Shown here: positions 7,354 to 16,152 of the stretch, in pieces
How positions within the stretch are numbered: the first letter of the stretch is position 1
Layout: every line of letters begins with the position of its first letter
Assembly (NCBI RefSeq): GCF_017084525.1
Contig: NZ_CP070950.1
Coordinates: forward strand, 1,612,001 to 1,676,000
Direction of reading: 5' to 3'
Length of the DNA: 64,000 nucleotides
From: Conexibacter sp. SYSU D00693
GTDB taxonomy: Bacteria > Actinomycetota > Thermoleophilia > Solirubrobacterales > Solirubrobacteraceae
Notes under the pieces: generated by a model
Database searches by the model: none
The model's input: the letters and a program-made list of their open reading frames with translations, nothing else
What the model was told of the DNA's origin: nothing
Translations under genes and position numbers: made by a program

Positions 7354-9516
7354 ATGACCCCGCCGCCCGAGCAGCAGCTCACGCAGGAGTCCATCCGCGA
7401 CGTCGAGACCCCCATCGGGCCCGAGCCCGTGGAGCCGGCGCCCTCGGACCTCGACGACCCGGCGCTCTTCTTCAACCGGGAGCTCTCGTGGATCGACTTC
7501 GACGACCGCGTCCTGCAGCTCGCCGAGGACCCGTCGGTCCCCCTGCTCGAGCGCGTGAAGTTCTGCTCGATCTTCTCGTCGAACCTCGACGAGTTCTTCA
7601 TGATCCGCGTCGCCGGGCTGCACGACCAGGTCGAGGCCGGCCTGGACCGTCCCAAGCAGGACGGCCGCACGCCCAACCAGGTCATCGACGAGGTCCGCGC
7701 GAAGGTCGAGCCGCTGGTCGAGCGCCAGGCCCGCCTGCTGCAGCGCGAGCTGCGCCCCGCGCTGGCCGAGCACGGCATCCGCATCGTCAGCCTCGACCAG
7801 CTCGACCAGGACGAGCGCGCCGCGCTGCAGGAGCGCTACGTGCGCCAGATCTTCCCGGTCCTGACGCCGCTGGCCGTCGGCCTCGGGCGTCCGTTCCCCT
7901 ACATCTCGAACCTGTCGCTGTCGCTCGCCGTGCTCGTCCGCGACCCCGTCGGCGGCCACGTGACCTTCGCCCGCGTGAAGGTCCCCAAGGAGATCCTGCC
8001 CCGCTTCGTCGAGGTCGGCGAGGGCACCGACACCTTCGTCGCCCTCGAGGACCTCATCGCCGAGAACCTCGGCGCGCTGTTCCCCGGCATGGAGGTCCTC
8101 GACCACGGCGTCTTCCGCGTCACGCGCGACGCGGACTTCGAGGTCTCCGACGAGGCCGACGACCTCCTGCGCGCCGTCGAGCAGGAGCTGCGCCGCCGCC
8201 GGTTCGGCGAGGTCGTGCGCCTCGAGCTCGGCGAGGGCATCACCGACGAGCTGGCCTCCCGGCTGACCGAGGCGCTGGGGGTCGAGGCCCGCCAGGTCTA
8301 CGAGATCGACGGGCCGCTGGACCTCGAGGACGTCAAGCAGCTCCTCAAGGTCCCCGGCCGCGAGGAGCTGCGCGACAAGCCGTGGTCGCCGGTCACCCAG
8401 CCGCGGCTCACCGGCGAGGAGGGCGAGGCGCCCGACCTGCTGGGCCAGATCCGCCAGGGCGACGTCCTCGTCCACCACCCCTACGACTCGTTCGGCACGT
8501 CGGTCGAGCGCTTCGTCGAGCAGGCCGTGGCCGACCCGGACGTCCTCGCGATCAAGATCACGATCTACCGGACCTCCGACGACACGCCGCTCGTGCCCGC
8601 GCTGATGCGCGCGACCGAGCGCGGCAAGCAGGCCGCCTGCCTCGTGGAGCTCAAGGCGCGCTTCGACGAGCGCGCGAACATCGAGTGGGCGCGCAAGCTC
8701 GAGGAGGCGGGCGTCCACGTCGTCTACGGCCTGCCCGCGCTGAAGACCCACGCCAAGTGCGTCCTGGTCGTGCGCCGGGAGGGCGACGGCGTGCGCCGCT
8801 ACGTCCACGTCGGGACCGGCAACTACCACCCGACGACCGCGCGGCTCTACACGGACTTCGGCCTCTTCACCTGCGACGAGGAGCTCGGCGCCGACGTCGC
8901 CGACATGTTCAACCTCCTCACGGGCTACGCCCGGCCGCGCGGCTACCGCAAGGCGCTGCTCGCGCCGACCCACCTGCGCGACGGGATCATCACCGAGATC
9001 CGCGAGACCATCGACGCCAAGGAGCGCGGCGAGCACGCCCGCATCCGGATGAAGATGAACTCGCTGGTGGACAAGCGCTGCATCCAGGCGCTCTACGAGG
9101 CCTCGCGCGCGGGCGTCGACGTCGAGCTCAACATCCGCGGCATCTGCTGCCTCGTGCCGGGCGTCGAGGGCGTCAGCGAGAACATCCGCGTCGTCTCCGT
9201 GGTCGGGCGCTTCCTCGAGCACTCGCGGATCTTCAGCTTCGAGCGCGGCGACGAGACGAAGGTCTTCATCGGCTCGGCCGACCTCATGCCGCGCAACCTG
9301 GACACGCGCGTCGAGCTCGTCGTGCCGATCGGCGACGAGGCGGTGCGCAGCGACCTCGCCGACACGCTGGACCGCTGCTTCGCCGACGACACCAACGCGT
9401 GGGAGCTGCAGGCCGACGGCGCCTGGCAGCGTCGCCAGCCGGGCGACGAGCCGCGCAACGTGCAGCGCGAGCTCATGGCCGGCCACGCCGCGCGCGCGGC
9501 CGACCGCGACGGCTAG
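7354..9516 (+). CDS. ppk1: Polyphosphate kinase 1
   Basis: A 720-residue polyphosphate kinase that reversibly transfers the ATP gamma-phosphate to a polyphosphate chain. The N domain (FFNRELSWIDFDDRVLQLAED and FCSIFSSNLDEFFMIRV), head domain and two C-terminal PLD-like catalytic domains are all present. The autophosphorylated histidine lies in LKTHAKCVLVVRR and the second conserved histidine in HARIRMKMNSLVDKRC. HVGTGNYHP and GSADLMPRNLDTRVE are further family hallmarks. It is full length. Its stop codon overlaps the stop of the convergent GNAT gene. Confidence 0.97.
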   Translation: MTPPPEQQLTQESIRDVETPIGPEPVEPAPSDLDDPALFFNRELSWIDFDDRVLQLAEDPSVPLLERVKFCSIFSSNLDEFFMIRVAGLHDQVEAGLDRPKQDGRTPNQVIDEVRAKVEPLVERQARLLQRELRPALAEHGIRIVSLDQLDQDERAALQERYVRQIFPVLTPLAVGLGRPFPYISNLSLSLAVLVRDPVGGHVTFARVKVPKEILPRFVEVGEGTDTFVALEDLIAENLGALFPGMEVLDHGVFRVTRDADFEVSDEADDLLRAVEQELRRRRFGEVVRLELGEGITDELASRLTEALGVEARQVYEIDGPLDLEDVKQLLKVPGREELRDKPWSPVTQPRLTGEEGEAPDLLGQIRQGDVLVHHPYDSFGTSVERFVEQAVADPDVLAIKITIYRTSDDTPLVPALMRATERGKQAACLVELKARFDERANIEWARKLEEAGVHVVYGLPALKTHAKCVLVVRREGDGVRRYVHVGTGNYHPTTARLYTDFGLFTCDEELGADVADMFNLLTGYARPRGYRKALLAPTHLRDGIITEIRETIDAKERGEHARIRMKMNSLVDKRCIQALYEASRAGVDVELNIRGICCLVPGVEGVSENIRVVSVVGRFLEHSRIFSFERGDETKVFIGSADLMPRNLDTRVELVVPIGDEAVRSDLADTLDRCFADDTNAWELQADGAWQRRQPGDEPRNVQRELMAGHAARAADRDG

Positions 9517-10109
9517 CCGCGCACGACCCAGCCGGCCGGCGGCGAGCGCACCAGCGTCACCGGCTGGCCGGCCAGGGGCCCGCGCTCGTAGTCGGCGCGC
9601 AGGAGGCCGTGGACGTGGACGTCGAGCTGCCGGTCGCCGTGGCGGTGCCAGCGGCGCAGCGTCCCCTCGCAGACGAAGCCCAGCCGGGCCAGCGCGGCGG
9701 TCGAGCGGCGGTTCTCGGGGTTCGTGTAGGCCCCGAGGCGCTCGAGGCCGCAGACCGCGAAGGCGAGGTGGGCGACGAGCGCCTTGGCGGCCTGGTTCAC
9801 GCCTGTCCCCCACCAGTCCCGGCCGATCCACGTGCCGACCATCGCCCGCCGGTCCCGGACGGACAGCTCGTTGAGGCCGATGACGCCCACGACGCCGTCG
9901 GCCGGGTCGACCACGACGAAGTCGAGGTGGCGCAGCGCGTCGCGCTCGGCCGGCTGGCGGGCGATCCACGCCGCCGCCTGCTCCTCGGCGGTGTACGGCC
10001 CCCAGGAGAACCAGCTCGTCACCTCGGGGTCGGCGCCGAGCTCGAACAGCCGGGGCGCGTCGCCGGGCACGGGGAAGCGCAGCGACAGCGTTGTCCCGCG
10101 GAGCTCCAC
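9513..10109 (-). CDS. GNAT-family N-acetyltransferase (RimJ/RimL type)
   Basis: A 198-residue acetyl-CoA-dependent N-acetyltransferase. The GNAT fold is visible from LRGTTLSLRFPVPGDAPRL through GVIGLNELSVRDRRAMVGTW to the acetyl-CoA-binding region GTGVNQAAKALVAHLAF and the closing NRRSTAALARLGFVCEGTLR. The GTG at 10109 was chosen because it leaves a short gap to the divergent metallophosphoesterase and has a GAGG Shine-Dalgarno. A GTG at 10124 would abut the neighbour's ATG. The acceptor is unknown. Confidence 0.82.
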   Translation of the reverse strand: MELRGTTLSLRFPVPGDAPRLFELGADPEVTSWFSWGPYTAEEQAAAWIARQPAERDALRHLDFVVVDPADGVVGVIGLNELSVRDRRAMVGTWIGRDWWGTGVNQAAKALVAHLAFAVCGLERLGAYTNPENRRSTAALARLGFVCEGTLRRWHRHGDRQLDVHVHGLLRADYERGPLAGQPVTLVRSPPAGWVVRG

Positions 10110-10124
10110 GGGGAGGATCCTCAC

Positions 10125-10808
10125 ATGCCCACCGGCGTGCTGTACGACATCCACGGCAACCTCCCGGCGCTCGAGGCGGCACTCGACGACGCCCGCGCGG
10201 CGGGTGCGTCGCGCTGGCTGCTCGGGGGCGACCTGGTCGCCTTCGGCGCCTGGCCCCGCGAGTGCCTGGCGGCGCTCGACGCGCTCGAGGACGCGGTCTG
10301 GATCCGCGGCAACACCGAGCGCTGGCTCGCCGACCGCTCCGACCTCCCCGACCCCACGATGGTCGAGGCGACCGCGGAGCTGCTCGAGGACCACGAGGTC
10401 CAGCGGCTCGTCGCCCTCCCCGGGACCCACCGCACCGGCGACACGCTGTTCTGCCACGCGTCCCCCACCTCCGACATGGCGTCCTTCGCGCCCGAGCCGG
10501 CCGAGGGCGACGCCGACCTGCTGCGCGGCGTCGACGACGCGCGGCGCCTCGTCTTCGGCCACACCCACGTGCAGTTCTCGCGCACGGAGCCCGAGAGCGG
10601 GATCGAGCTCGTGAACCCCGGCAGCGTCGGCATGCCGTGCGACGGCGACCACCGCGCCGCGTACGCGCTCGTCGCCGACGACGGGACGCTCGAGCTGCGC
10701 CGCGTCGCCTACGACCACCAGGCGGCGATCGCCGCGCTGGAGGAGCGCTTCGCGCCGGCGCCGTGGCGCGACACCGTCCGCCGCCGGCTGGCCGAGGCGC
10801 GGTTCTAG
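10125..10808 (+). CDS. Metallophosphoesterase (YfcE/DUF2437-like calcineurin fold)
   Basis: A 227-residue binuclear-metal phosphoesterase. Metal-binding motifs appear in order: YDIHGNLPALEA, LLGGDLVAFG, IRGNTERWL, FCHASP and FGHTHVQF. It is cytosolic, and its substrate could be a nucleotide or phosphodiester. A strong Shine-Dalgarno GGGGAGG lies 8 nt before the ATG. The complement of the same GAGGATCCTC palindrome supplies the Shine-Dalgarno of the divergent GNAT gene. The stop overlaps the stop of the convergent GGDEF-EAL gene. Confidence 0.85.
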   Translation: MPTGVLYDIHGNLPALEAALDDARAAGASRWLLGGDLVAFGAWPRECLAALDALEDAVWIRGNTERWLADRSDLPDPTMVEATAELLEDHEVQRLVALPGTHRTGDTLFCHASPTSDMASFAPEPAEGDADLLRGVDDARRLVFGHTHVQFSRTEPESGIELVNPGSVGMPCDGDHRAAYALVADDGTLELRRVAYDHQAAIAALEERFAPAPWRDTVRRRLAEARF

Positions 10809-12487
10809 ACGGCGATCGCGGGCGGTGCCGCGCCGGCGGGGGCCGGCCTGGCGAACAGGTAGCCCTGGCCGACGTCGCAGCCCAGGTCGGCCAGGCGGCG
10901 GCGCTGGCCGTCGGTCTCGACGCCCTCGGCGACGACCTGCATCCCCAGGGCGTGGGAGAGGGAGACGATCGCGGTCACGATCGACCCGTCCTCGCCGCCC
11001 TGCGGCCCGAGCGCCGCGACGAACGACCGGTCGATCTTCACGAGGTCGAACGGGAAGCGCTGCAGCGCGCTGAGCGACGACCAGCCCGTGCCGAAGTCGT
11101 CGATCGCCAGGCCGAGGCCGAGCGCCTTGAGCTCGCCGAGCACCGTGCCGGCGGTGTCCTGGTCGCCCATGACCGCGGTCTCGGTGACCTCGAGGCAGAT
11201 CCGCCGCGGGTCGGCCCCCGTGCGGCGCAGCGTGTGCGCGAAGAGCTCGGGCAGGTCGGTGCGCTGGCACTGGTGGGCGGAGAGGTTCACGGCGACCTCG
11301 AGCTCCGGCCCGCCCCACGCGACCCACTGGCGGCAGGCCCGCTCGAACACCCAGGCGCCGAGGTCGTAGACCAGCCCGGTCTCCTCCGCGGCGGGGATGA
11401 ACTCCGACGGCGGGACGAGGCCGCGCTCGGGGTGGCGCCAGCGCACGAGCGCCTCGGCGCCGCAGACCCCGCCGCGCGGCAGCGCGACCTGCGGCTGGAA
11501 GTGCAGCTCGAGCTCGTCGCGCTCGATCGCCCGGTGCAGCGAGGTCTCGACCTCCAGCCGGCGCACCGCGCGGTCATGCATCGCGCGGTCGAAGAGCTCG
11601 AGGCGCCCGCCGCCGCGCTCCTTGGCGCGGTACATGGCGGCGTCGGCGTCGCGCAGCAGCGTCTCGGGGCGCACCGTCGGGCCGTCGCACAGGGCGATGC
11701 CGACGCTCACCCGGACGGGGACCTCGGCGCCGTCGAGGCGGAAGGGCGCGCGCAGCGCGGACGTGATGCGGGTGGCCAGCGCCTGGGCCTGCTCGGGGCC
11801 GTCGAGGTCCTCGCAGAGCACGACGAACTCGTCGCCGCCGAAGCGCGCGGCGGTGTCGCCGAGGCGCAGCGCGCTGCGCAGTCGGTGGGCGACCTGGACG
11901 AGCAGGTCGTCGCCGGCGCTGTGGCCGAGCGAGTCGTTGACGACCTTGAAGCGGTCGAGGTCGCAGAAGAGCACGGCGACGCTGCCGTCGCGACGGCCGG
12001 TGCGCGCGACGGCCTGGGCGAGGCGGTCGAGCAGCAGCGCGCGGTTGGGCAGGCCGGTGAGCCCGTCGTGCAGCGCCTGGTGGGCGAGCTGGAGCTCGGA
12101 GCGCTTGCGCTCGACGGCGTACTGGCAGGCGCGGGCGATGAGCCGCCCGTCGGCCTCGCCCTTGACGAGGTAGTCCTGGGCCCCTTCCTGCACGGCCTGC
12201 ATCGCGAGGTCCTCGTCGGCGCGGCCGCTGAGCACGACGACGGGCAGGTCGAAGGCGACCGAGCGCAGCACCTCCAGGGCCTGCAGCCCCTCGGCGTCGG
12301 GCAGCGTCAGGTCGAGCAGGACGCAGTCGGCCTGGTGCAGCGCGAGGTCCTCGACGCCCTCGGCGAGCGTCGGGGCGTGGCGGACGACGAACGCGGTGCG
12401 CGGGTCGGCCTCGAGCTGGCGGCGCAGGAGGTGCGCGAAGCCGGCGTGGTCCTCGATCGTCAGGACCGTCAGCGTCCGGCGCTCCAC
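10805..12487 (-). CDS. Response regulator with GGDEF and EAL domains
   Basis: A 560-residue cyclic-di-GMP protein. A receiver domain fills residues 1-130, with acidic pocket E12/D13, phospho-acceptor Asp59 (VLLDLTLPDAEG) and Lys in YLVKGEADG. A GGDEF domain with an intact RFGGDEF active loop (about residues 150-310) and an EAL domain (GAEALVRWRHPERG, later EVTETAVM and IDDFGTGWSSL) follow. All catalytic motifs look intact, so it could both make and degrade c-di-GMP. No cognate kinase is adjacent. The start is the GTG at 12487 with GGGAGG close upstream; GTG 12499 is an alternative. Confidence 0.93.
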   Translation of the reverse strand: MERRTLTVLTIEDHAGFAHLLRRQLEADPRTAFVVRHAPTLAEGVEDLALHQADCVLLDLTLPDAEGLQALEVLRSVAFDLPVVVLSGRADEDLAMQAVQEGAQDYLVKGEADGRLIARACQYAVERKRSELQLAHQALHDGLTGLPNRALLLDRLAQAVARTGRRDGSVAVLFCDLDRFKVVNDSLGHSAGDDLLVQVAHRLRSALRLGDTAARFGGDEFVVLCEDLDGPEQAQALATRITSALRAPFRLDGAEVPVRVSVGIALCDGPTVRPETLLRDADAAMYRAKERGGGRLELFDRAMHDRAVRRLEVETSLHRAIERDELELHFQPQVALPRGGVCGAEALVRWRHPERGLVPPSEFIPAAEETGLVYDLGAWVFERACRQWVAWGGPELEVAVNLSAHQCQRTDLPELFAHTLRRTGADPRRICLEVTETAVMGDQDTAGTVLGELKALGLGLAIDDFGTGWSSLSALQRFPFDLVKIDRSFVAALGPQGGEDGSIVTAIVSLSHALGMQVVAEGVETDGQRRRLADLGCDVGQGYLFARPAPAGAAPPAIAV

Positions 12488-12627
12488 CGTCCTCCCCACG
12501 GCCGTAGCGGGCGTCACGCATGCGGCATCGGCGCGCGGGCGGCGAACTTGAGCGCTTGTGCGACTTCCATACGCATTCCATGCGCTGGGCGGGCGTCCTG
12601 GCGCGCCCGGCGGTAGCGTCCGGCCCC

Positions 12628-13110
12628 GTGGCGGCGCTCGGACCGCTCCTCGTGCGGCACGGCGCCCCCCGGCTGGCGCACCAGGTGGTCTCCTCCTCCG
12701 ACGAGGAGCTCGAGCGGCGGCTGCGCTCGCCGCTCTGGGGCCCGCCGGTGCTGTGGGCCGTCTTGCGCGCCATGCCCGGGCGGATCGCCCGCGGCTCGTC
12801 GCTGGAGGCCGTCGTCGAGTGGCGGGTGCACACCCAGCGCGGCCGGACGCTCGTCCGGCGCCTGCACGTCGACGCCGCCGGGGGCCGCCTGACGCGGGCC
12901 GGCGCCGGCGACCCCCCGCCCGACCTCGTCCTCGAGCTCTCCGACGCGGACCTCCTGCGCCTCGCCGTCGGCCAGCGCTCCGTGACGTGGCTCGTGCTGC
13001 GCGGGCGGCTGCGGCTCGAGGGCAGCAAGGTCCTCGCGGCGCGGCTGCTCCTCGTCGTGCAGCCGCCGCCCGTACCCTCCGCGCTGCATGGCCGGCGAGC
13101 ACCACGATGA
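12628..13110 (+). CDS. SCP2 sterol-binding-like small protein
   Basis: A protein of about 160 residues whose C-terminal half (PDLVLELSDADLLRLAVGQR, then a segment ending in LRLEGSKVLAARLL) has the pattern of an SCP2/sterol-carrier lipid-binding domain. The GTG at 12628 is preceded by TAGCGT with an 8-nt gap, the window's usual start context. A longer frame reaches back to 12520 but has no such context. The 3' end overlaps the next gene by 23 nt. The ligand is unknown and the assignment rests on pattern only. Confidence 0.6.
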   Translation: MAALGPLLVRHGAPRLAHQVVSSSDEELERRLRSPLWGPPVLWAVLRAMPGRIARGSSLEAVVEWRVHTQRGRTLVRRLHVDAAGGRLTRAGAGDPPPDLVLELSDADLLRLAVGQRSVTWLVLRGRLRLEGSKVLAARLLLVVQPPPVPSALHGRRAPR

Positions 13111-13645
13111 GCCGATCGACCTGGTGGCCAGCGCGGGGGCGCTGGACCCGGTCATCGCGACCCTGCGGGAGTTCCTGCACCACAGCGGGGCGGTCCGGGC
13201 GGTCGCGGTCGTCGACGGCACCGACGAGGGCGACGGTCCCGCGCTGGTGGACGTCGGCCGGCTGCTGCCCATCGAGGTCCAGCACGGGACGCGCGTCGTG
13301 CACCTGCCCCACGCGATCGAGCTCGACGCACCGCCGCTGGGCCTCGTCGACGTCCGCCAGCTGCCGCCCTTCGAGGTCGACCCGGCCAGCGGCGAGGTCG
13401 CCGCGACCATCGGCGGCGTCGAGCACCTCGCCCGCGCGACGCGCGACCTCGCGCGGCTGATCGGCGGGCGCTCGGTCGCGATGGCGCAGTTCGACACGAC
13501 GACGCCGGACCTGCGCTTCGGCGTCGCCGCGCGGGGTGACGACCCGATCGTCCTGACGATCGGCGAGGAGGAGTTCGAGATGGAGCCCGGCTGGCCGGAC
13601 GCCGCGGCGTCAGAGGCGGTCGAGGAAGGCGAGCACGGCGGCTGA
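13088..13645 (+). CDS. Conserved-looking hypothetical protein
   Basis: A 185-residue acidic soluble protein that I do not recognise. It has no signal peptide or transmembrane helix. A long strand-rich section (VGRLLPIEVQHGTRVVHLPH, DVRQLPPFEVDPASGEVAAT) ends in a Glu-rich tail. The ATG at 13088 lies inside the end of the SCP2-like gene, with TACCCT 9 nt upstream, so it may have its own leaderless transcript. Its last 36 nt overlap the convergent hydrolase gene. Confidence 0.65.
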   Translation: MAGEHHDEPIDLVASAGALDPVIATLREFLHHSGAVRAVAVVDGTDEGDGPALVDVGRLLPIEVQHGTRVVHLPHAIELDAPPLGLVDVRQLPPFEVDPASGEVAATIGGVEHLARATRDLARLIGGRSVAMAQFDTTTPDLRFGVAARGDDPIVLTIGEEEFEMEPGWPDAAASEAVEEGEHGG

Positions 13646-14404
13646 GGTCCGCTCGGGCGCGTCGTCGAAGACGAAGTGCCCGACGCCGTCGAGGACGAGC
13701 ACCTCGGCGTCGAGCTCCTTGCCGAAGCGGTGCGCGCCGGCCACGGGCGAGAACGGGTCCTCCGCGCCCCACACGACGAGCGCCGGGACGCCGAGGGCGG
13801 CGAGCTTGCCCTGGTAGGGCCCGAGCTCCTCGAAGTCGCCCGAGCGGTAGAGCTCGAGCGTCGCGGCGCCGCCCGCCTCGGTGGCGAACGGCCGGACGTA
13901 GTCCGCGAGCTCCTCCTCCCCCATGCCGGGCGACAGGGCGCGCAGCGTCTGGGCGAGCGTCGCGGGGTCGAAGGCCTGCACGAGCTGCTCGCCCTCACCG
14001 GGGGTGCGCATCGTCTGGGCCATGCCGTGCCAGGTGCCGTCGGCGAAGAAGCCCGTGTCGCTGATCACCAGGCCGCGGACGGCGCCGGGCCCGCGGTCGC
14101 AGGCCCAGCGCAGGCCGATGAGCCCGCCCCAGTCGTGGACGCAGAGGACGACCGGGCCGAGGTCGTGCTCGTCGACGAAGGCGTCGAGGCGCCGGACCTG
14201 GTTGGTCCAGGTGTGCGGCGGGTCGGGCGCCGAGCCGCCGGCCGGCGGCAGGTCCGGGGCGATGGCGTGCCAGCCCGCCCGCGCGGCGTCGCGCAGCAGC
14301 GGCGCCCACATCGCCGAGGACTCGGGGAAGCCGTGGACGCAGAGCAGGGTCCCGCGCGGCTCGCCGTCCGGGCGCTCCTCGCGGAAGGCCAGCGAGGGGC
14401 TCAC
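13610..14404 (-). CDS. Alpha/beta hydrolase (haloalkane dehalogenase / epoxide hydrolase-like)
   Basis: A 264-residue alpha/beta-hydrolase. The oxyanion-hole motif HGFPESSAMW is present. The nucleophile elbow reads VLCVHDWGGLIG, giving Asp rather than Ser as nucleophile, as in haloalkane dehalogenases and epoxide hydrolases. The acid is expected in WGAEDPFSP and the base is the His in VGHFVFDDAPE. The GTG start overlaps the TGA of the upstream ArsC-like gene in a GTGA junction, so the two are coupled. Substrate unknown. Confidence 0.85.
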   Translation of the reverse strand: MSPSLAFREERPDGEPRGTLLCVHGFPESSAMWAPLLRDAARAGWHAIAPDLPPAGGSAPDPPHTWTNQVRRLDAFVDEHDLGPVVLCVHDWGGLIGLRWACDRGPGAVRGLVISDTGFFADGTWHGMAQTMRTPGEGEQLVQAFDPATLAQTLRALSPGMGEEELADYVRPFATEAGGAATLELYRSGDFEELGPYQGKLAALGVPALVVWGAEDPFSPVAGAHRFGKELDAEVLVLDGVGHFVFDDAPERTSAAVLAFLDRL

Positions 14405-14748
14405 AGGAGCTCCAGCGCGCGCTCGACGGGACGGGCCAGCACCGCGCGGTCGCCGTGGACCACGATCGGGCGCTGGACGAGCTGCGGGTGCTCGACCATG
14501 AGCGCGACGAGCTCGTCGTCGCTGCGCTCTCCGGGGAGGTCGAGCTCCTTGACCAGCGCCTCGCGGGTGCGCAGGACCTCGCGGGGTCCCGTGCCGAGCT
14601 TGGCCAGGAGGGCCCGCAGCTCGGCCTCCGTGAGGCCGCGCACGTGGTAGTCGACCCGGTCGAGGTCCACGCCCCGCTCGTCCAGGAGCGCGACGAGCTT
14701 GCGGCACGTCGTGCAGGTGGGCTTCTCGTAGACGGTCAGCTCGGCCAC
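14401..14748 (-). CDS. ArsC/Spx-family thioredoxin-fold protein
   Basis: A protein of about 115 residues of the ArsC/Spx family: a thioredoxin fold with an N-terminal CTTC motif (YEKPTCTTCRKLVALL), a middle RTREALVKELDL segment and an end (HPQLVQRPIVV) typical of glutaredoxin-coupled arsenate reductases. The CxxC pair is Spx-like rather than the single Cys of classical ArsC, so redox regulation is as likely as arsenate reduction. No other arsenic gene is nearby. GTG 14748 is favoured because CAGGAT lies 7 nt upstream; ATG 14757 would add three residues. Confidence 0.75.
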   Translation of the reverse strand: MAELTVYEKPTCTTCRKLVALLDERGVDLDRVDYHVRGLTEAELRALLAKLGTGPREVLRTREALVKELDLPGERSDDELVALMVEHPQLVQRPIVVHGDRAVLARPVERALELL

Positions 14749-14783
14749 GGGGGCCATCCTGCCATGTGCTTGGATGGCTGCCC

Positions 14784-15140
14784 ATGAGCGCTTCGAGGAC
14801 CCGCGTCGCCGGCGCCTTCATCGGCATGGGGACCCTGCACTTCCTGGTCCCCAAGCCGTTCGTGGCGATCGTGCCGGACTACCTGCCGGCCCACCGGGAG
14901 CTCGTGTACGCCAGCGGCGTCGCCGAGGCGGCCGGCGGCCTGGCGCTGCTGTCGTCCAACCCGACGACGCGCAAGCGCGGCGCGTGGTGGCTCGTCGCCA
15001 CCATCCTCGCCGTCTTCCCGGCCAACATCCACATGGCGCTGCACCCTGAGCGCTTCCCGAGGATCCCCAGGGCCCTGCTCTGGGCGCGGCTGCCGTTCCA
15101 GGCGCTGTTCATCCGCTCGGTCCTGCGCGCCGCCGCGTGA
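14784..15140 (+). CDS. Small DoxX-like membrane protein
   Basis: A 118-residue membrane protein with three to four hydrophobic helices (AGAFIGMGTLHFLVP, EAAGGLALLSS, WWLVATILAVFPANIHMAL), similar to DoxX-like proteins. The ATG at 14784 is close to the divergent ArsC-like gene. Its stop overlaps the GTG of the FkbM methyltransferase, so the two are co-translated. The biochemical role is unknown. Confidence 0.7.
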   Translation: MSASRTRVAGAFIGMGTLHFLVPKPFVAIVPDYLPAHRELVYASGVAEAAGGLALLSSNPTTRKRGAWWLVATILAVFPANIHMALHPERFPRIPRALLWARLPFQALFIRSVLRAAA

Positions 15141-15967
15141 GCGCCTCCCCGGCCGACCGCGCCAAGGCCGCGGCGGCGGAGGCCAAGGCCCGTCTGCGCC
15201 CGGTCGTCAAGGACGTCCTCGCGCGCGCCGGCCTCGAGGTGCGCCGCACGGGCGGCGGGGGTCCGCGGCGCACGCTGCCCGAGGTCCTCGCCCACCTCCA
15301 GCGCCTGGGGCTGCGGCCCGGGGCGGTGGTCGACGTCGGCGTGGCCCGCGGCACGCCCGACCTCTACGCCGCCTTCCCCGGGCTGCCCGTCCTGCTCGTC
15401 GAGCCGCTGGCCGAGCACGAGGGCGACCTCAAGGCGATCTGCGCGGCCCGGCCCGGCTCGGCCTACGCCCTCGCCGCCGCCGGCCCCCAGCCCGGCAAGC
15501 TCGAGATCGCCGTCCACCGCGTGCCCGCCTGCTCCTCGGTCCTGGGCGACCGCGAGCCCGACGGCACGCCCGCGCCGCGCCGCACCGTCCCGGTGGTCCG
15601 CGTCGACGACCTCGTGGCCAACCACGCGCTGCCCGGTCCCTTCGTCGTGAAGGTCGACGTCGAGGGCGCCGAGCTCCAGGTCCTCGAGGGCGCCCGCGAG
15701 ACGCTCGCGCAGACCGACGTGGTGCTGCTCGAGGTCTCCTTCTTCCAGCTCGTCCCCGGCGGCGCCGAGCTCGCCGACGTGGTCGCCTGGATGCGCGCCG
15801 CCGGCTTCTCGCCCTACGACGTCTACCAGGGCCACCTGCGCCCGCTCGACGGCGCGCTGGCGCAGGTCGACATGGCGTTCGTGCGCGACGACGGCCCCTT
15901 CCGGGCCGACCACCGGTACGCGACGCCCGCGCAGGCCGACGCGCTGTACCGGCGCTGGGGCTACTGA
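15137..15967 (+). CDS. FkbM-family SAM-dependent methyltransferase
   Basis: A 276-residue methyltransferase of the FkbM family. Motif I is AVVDVGVARGTPDLYAAFP, followed by LLVEPLAEHEG. The hallmark FVVKVDVEGAELQVLEGA is present, as is LLEVSFFQL. An N-terminal Ala/Lys-rich helix of about 25 residues precedes the domain. FkbM enzymes O-methylate sugars or polyketides. No glycosylation or polyketide cluster is adjacent, so the acceptor is unknown. Start by GTGA overlap with the preceding gene. Confidence 0.85.
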   Translation: MSASPADRAKAAAAEAKARLRPVVKDVLARAGLEVRRTGGGGPRRTLPEVLAHLQRLGLRPGAVVDVGVARGTPDLYAAFPGLPVLLVEPLAEHEGDLKAICAARPGSAYALAAAGPQPGKLEIAVHRVPACSSVLGDREPDGTPAPRRTVPVVRVDDLVANHALPGPFVVKVDVEGAELQVLEGARETLAQTDVVLLEVSFFQLVPGGAELADVVAWMRAAGFSPYDVYQGHLRPLDGALAQVDMAFVRDDGPFRADHRYATPAQADALYRRWGY

Positions 15968-16152
15968 CGCCCACCGGCGGGCGGCGCGGGCGGGAGGTCC
16001 GTGACGTTCGAGGTCCCCACCACCTCGTGCGTCACACACCTCGCTCGATCGCGGGCCTGAGCGCCGCGACCACCTGCCCAGGACGATCCTCGATCTGGTG
16101 TCATCCGCTGACCCAGGACCGGGACCTTCCCGCCCGGCCGTCGTTGGGGTCC

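Noticed and set aside
5938-10182. 1414-residue minus-strand ORF across ppx and ppk1
   Set aside because: It is antisense to well-supported genes, is very Arg/Ala/Pro-rich and has no domain; long antisense frames are expected at this GC content.
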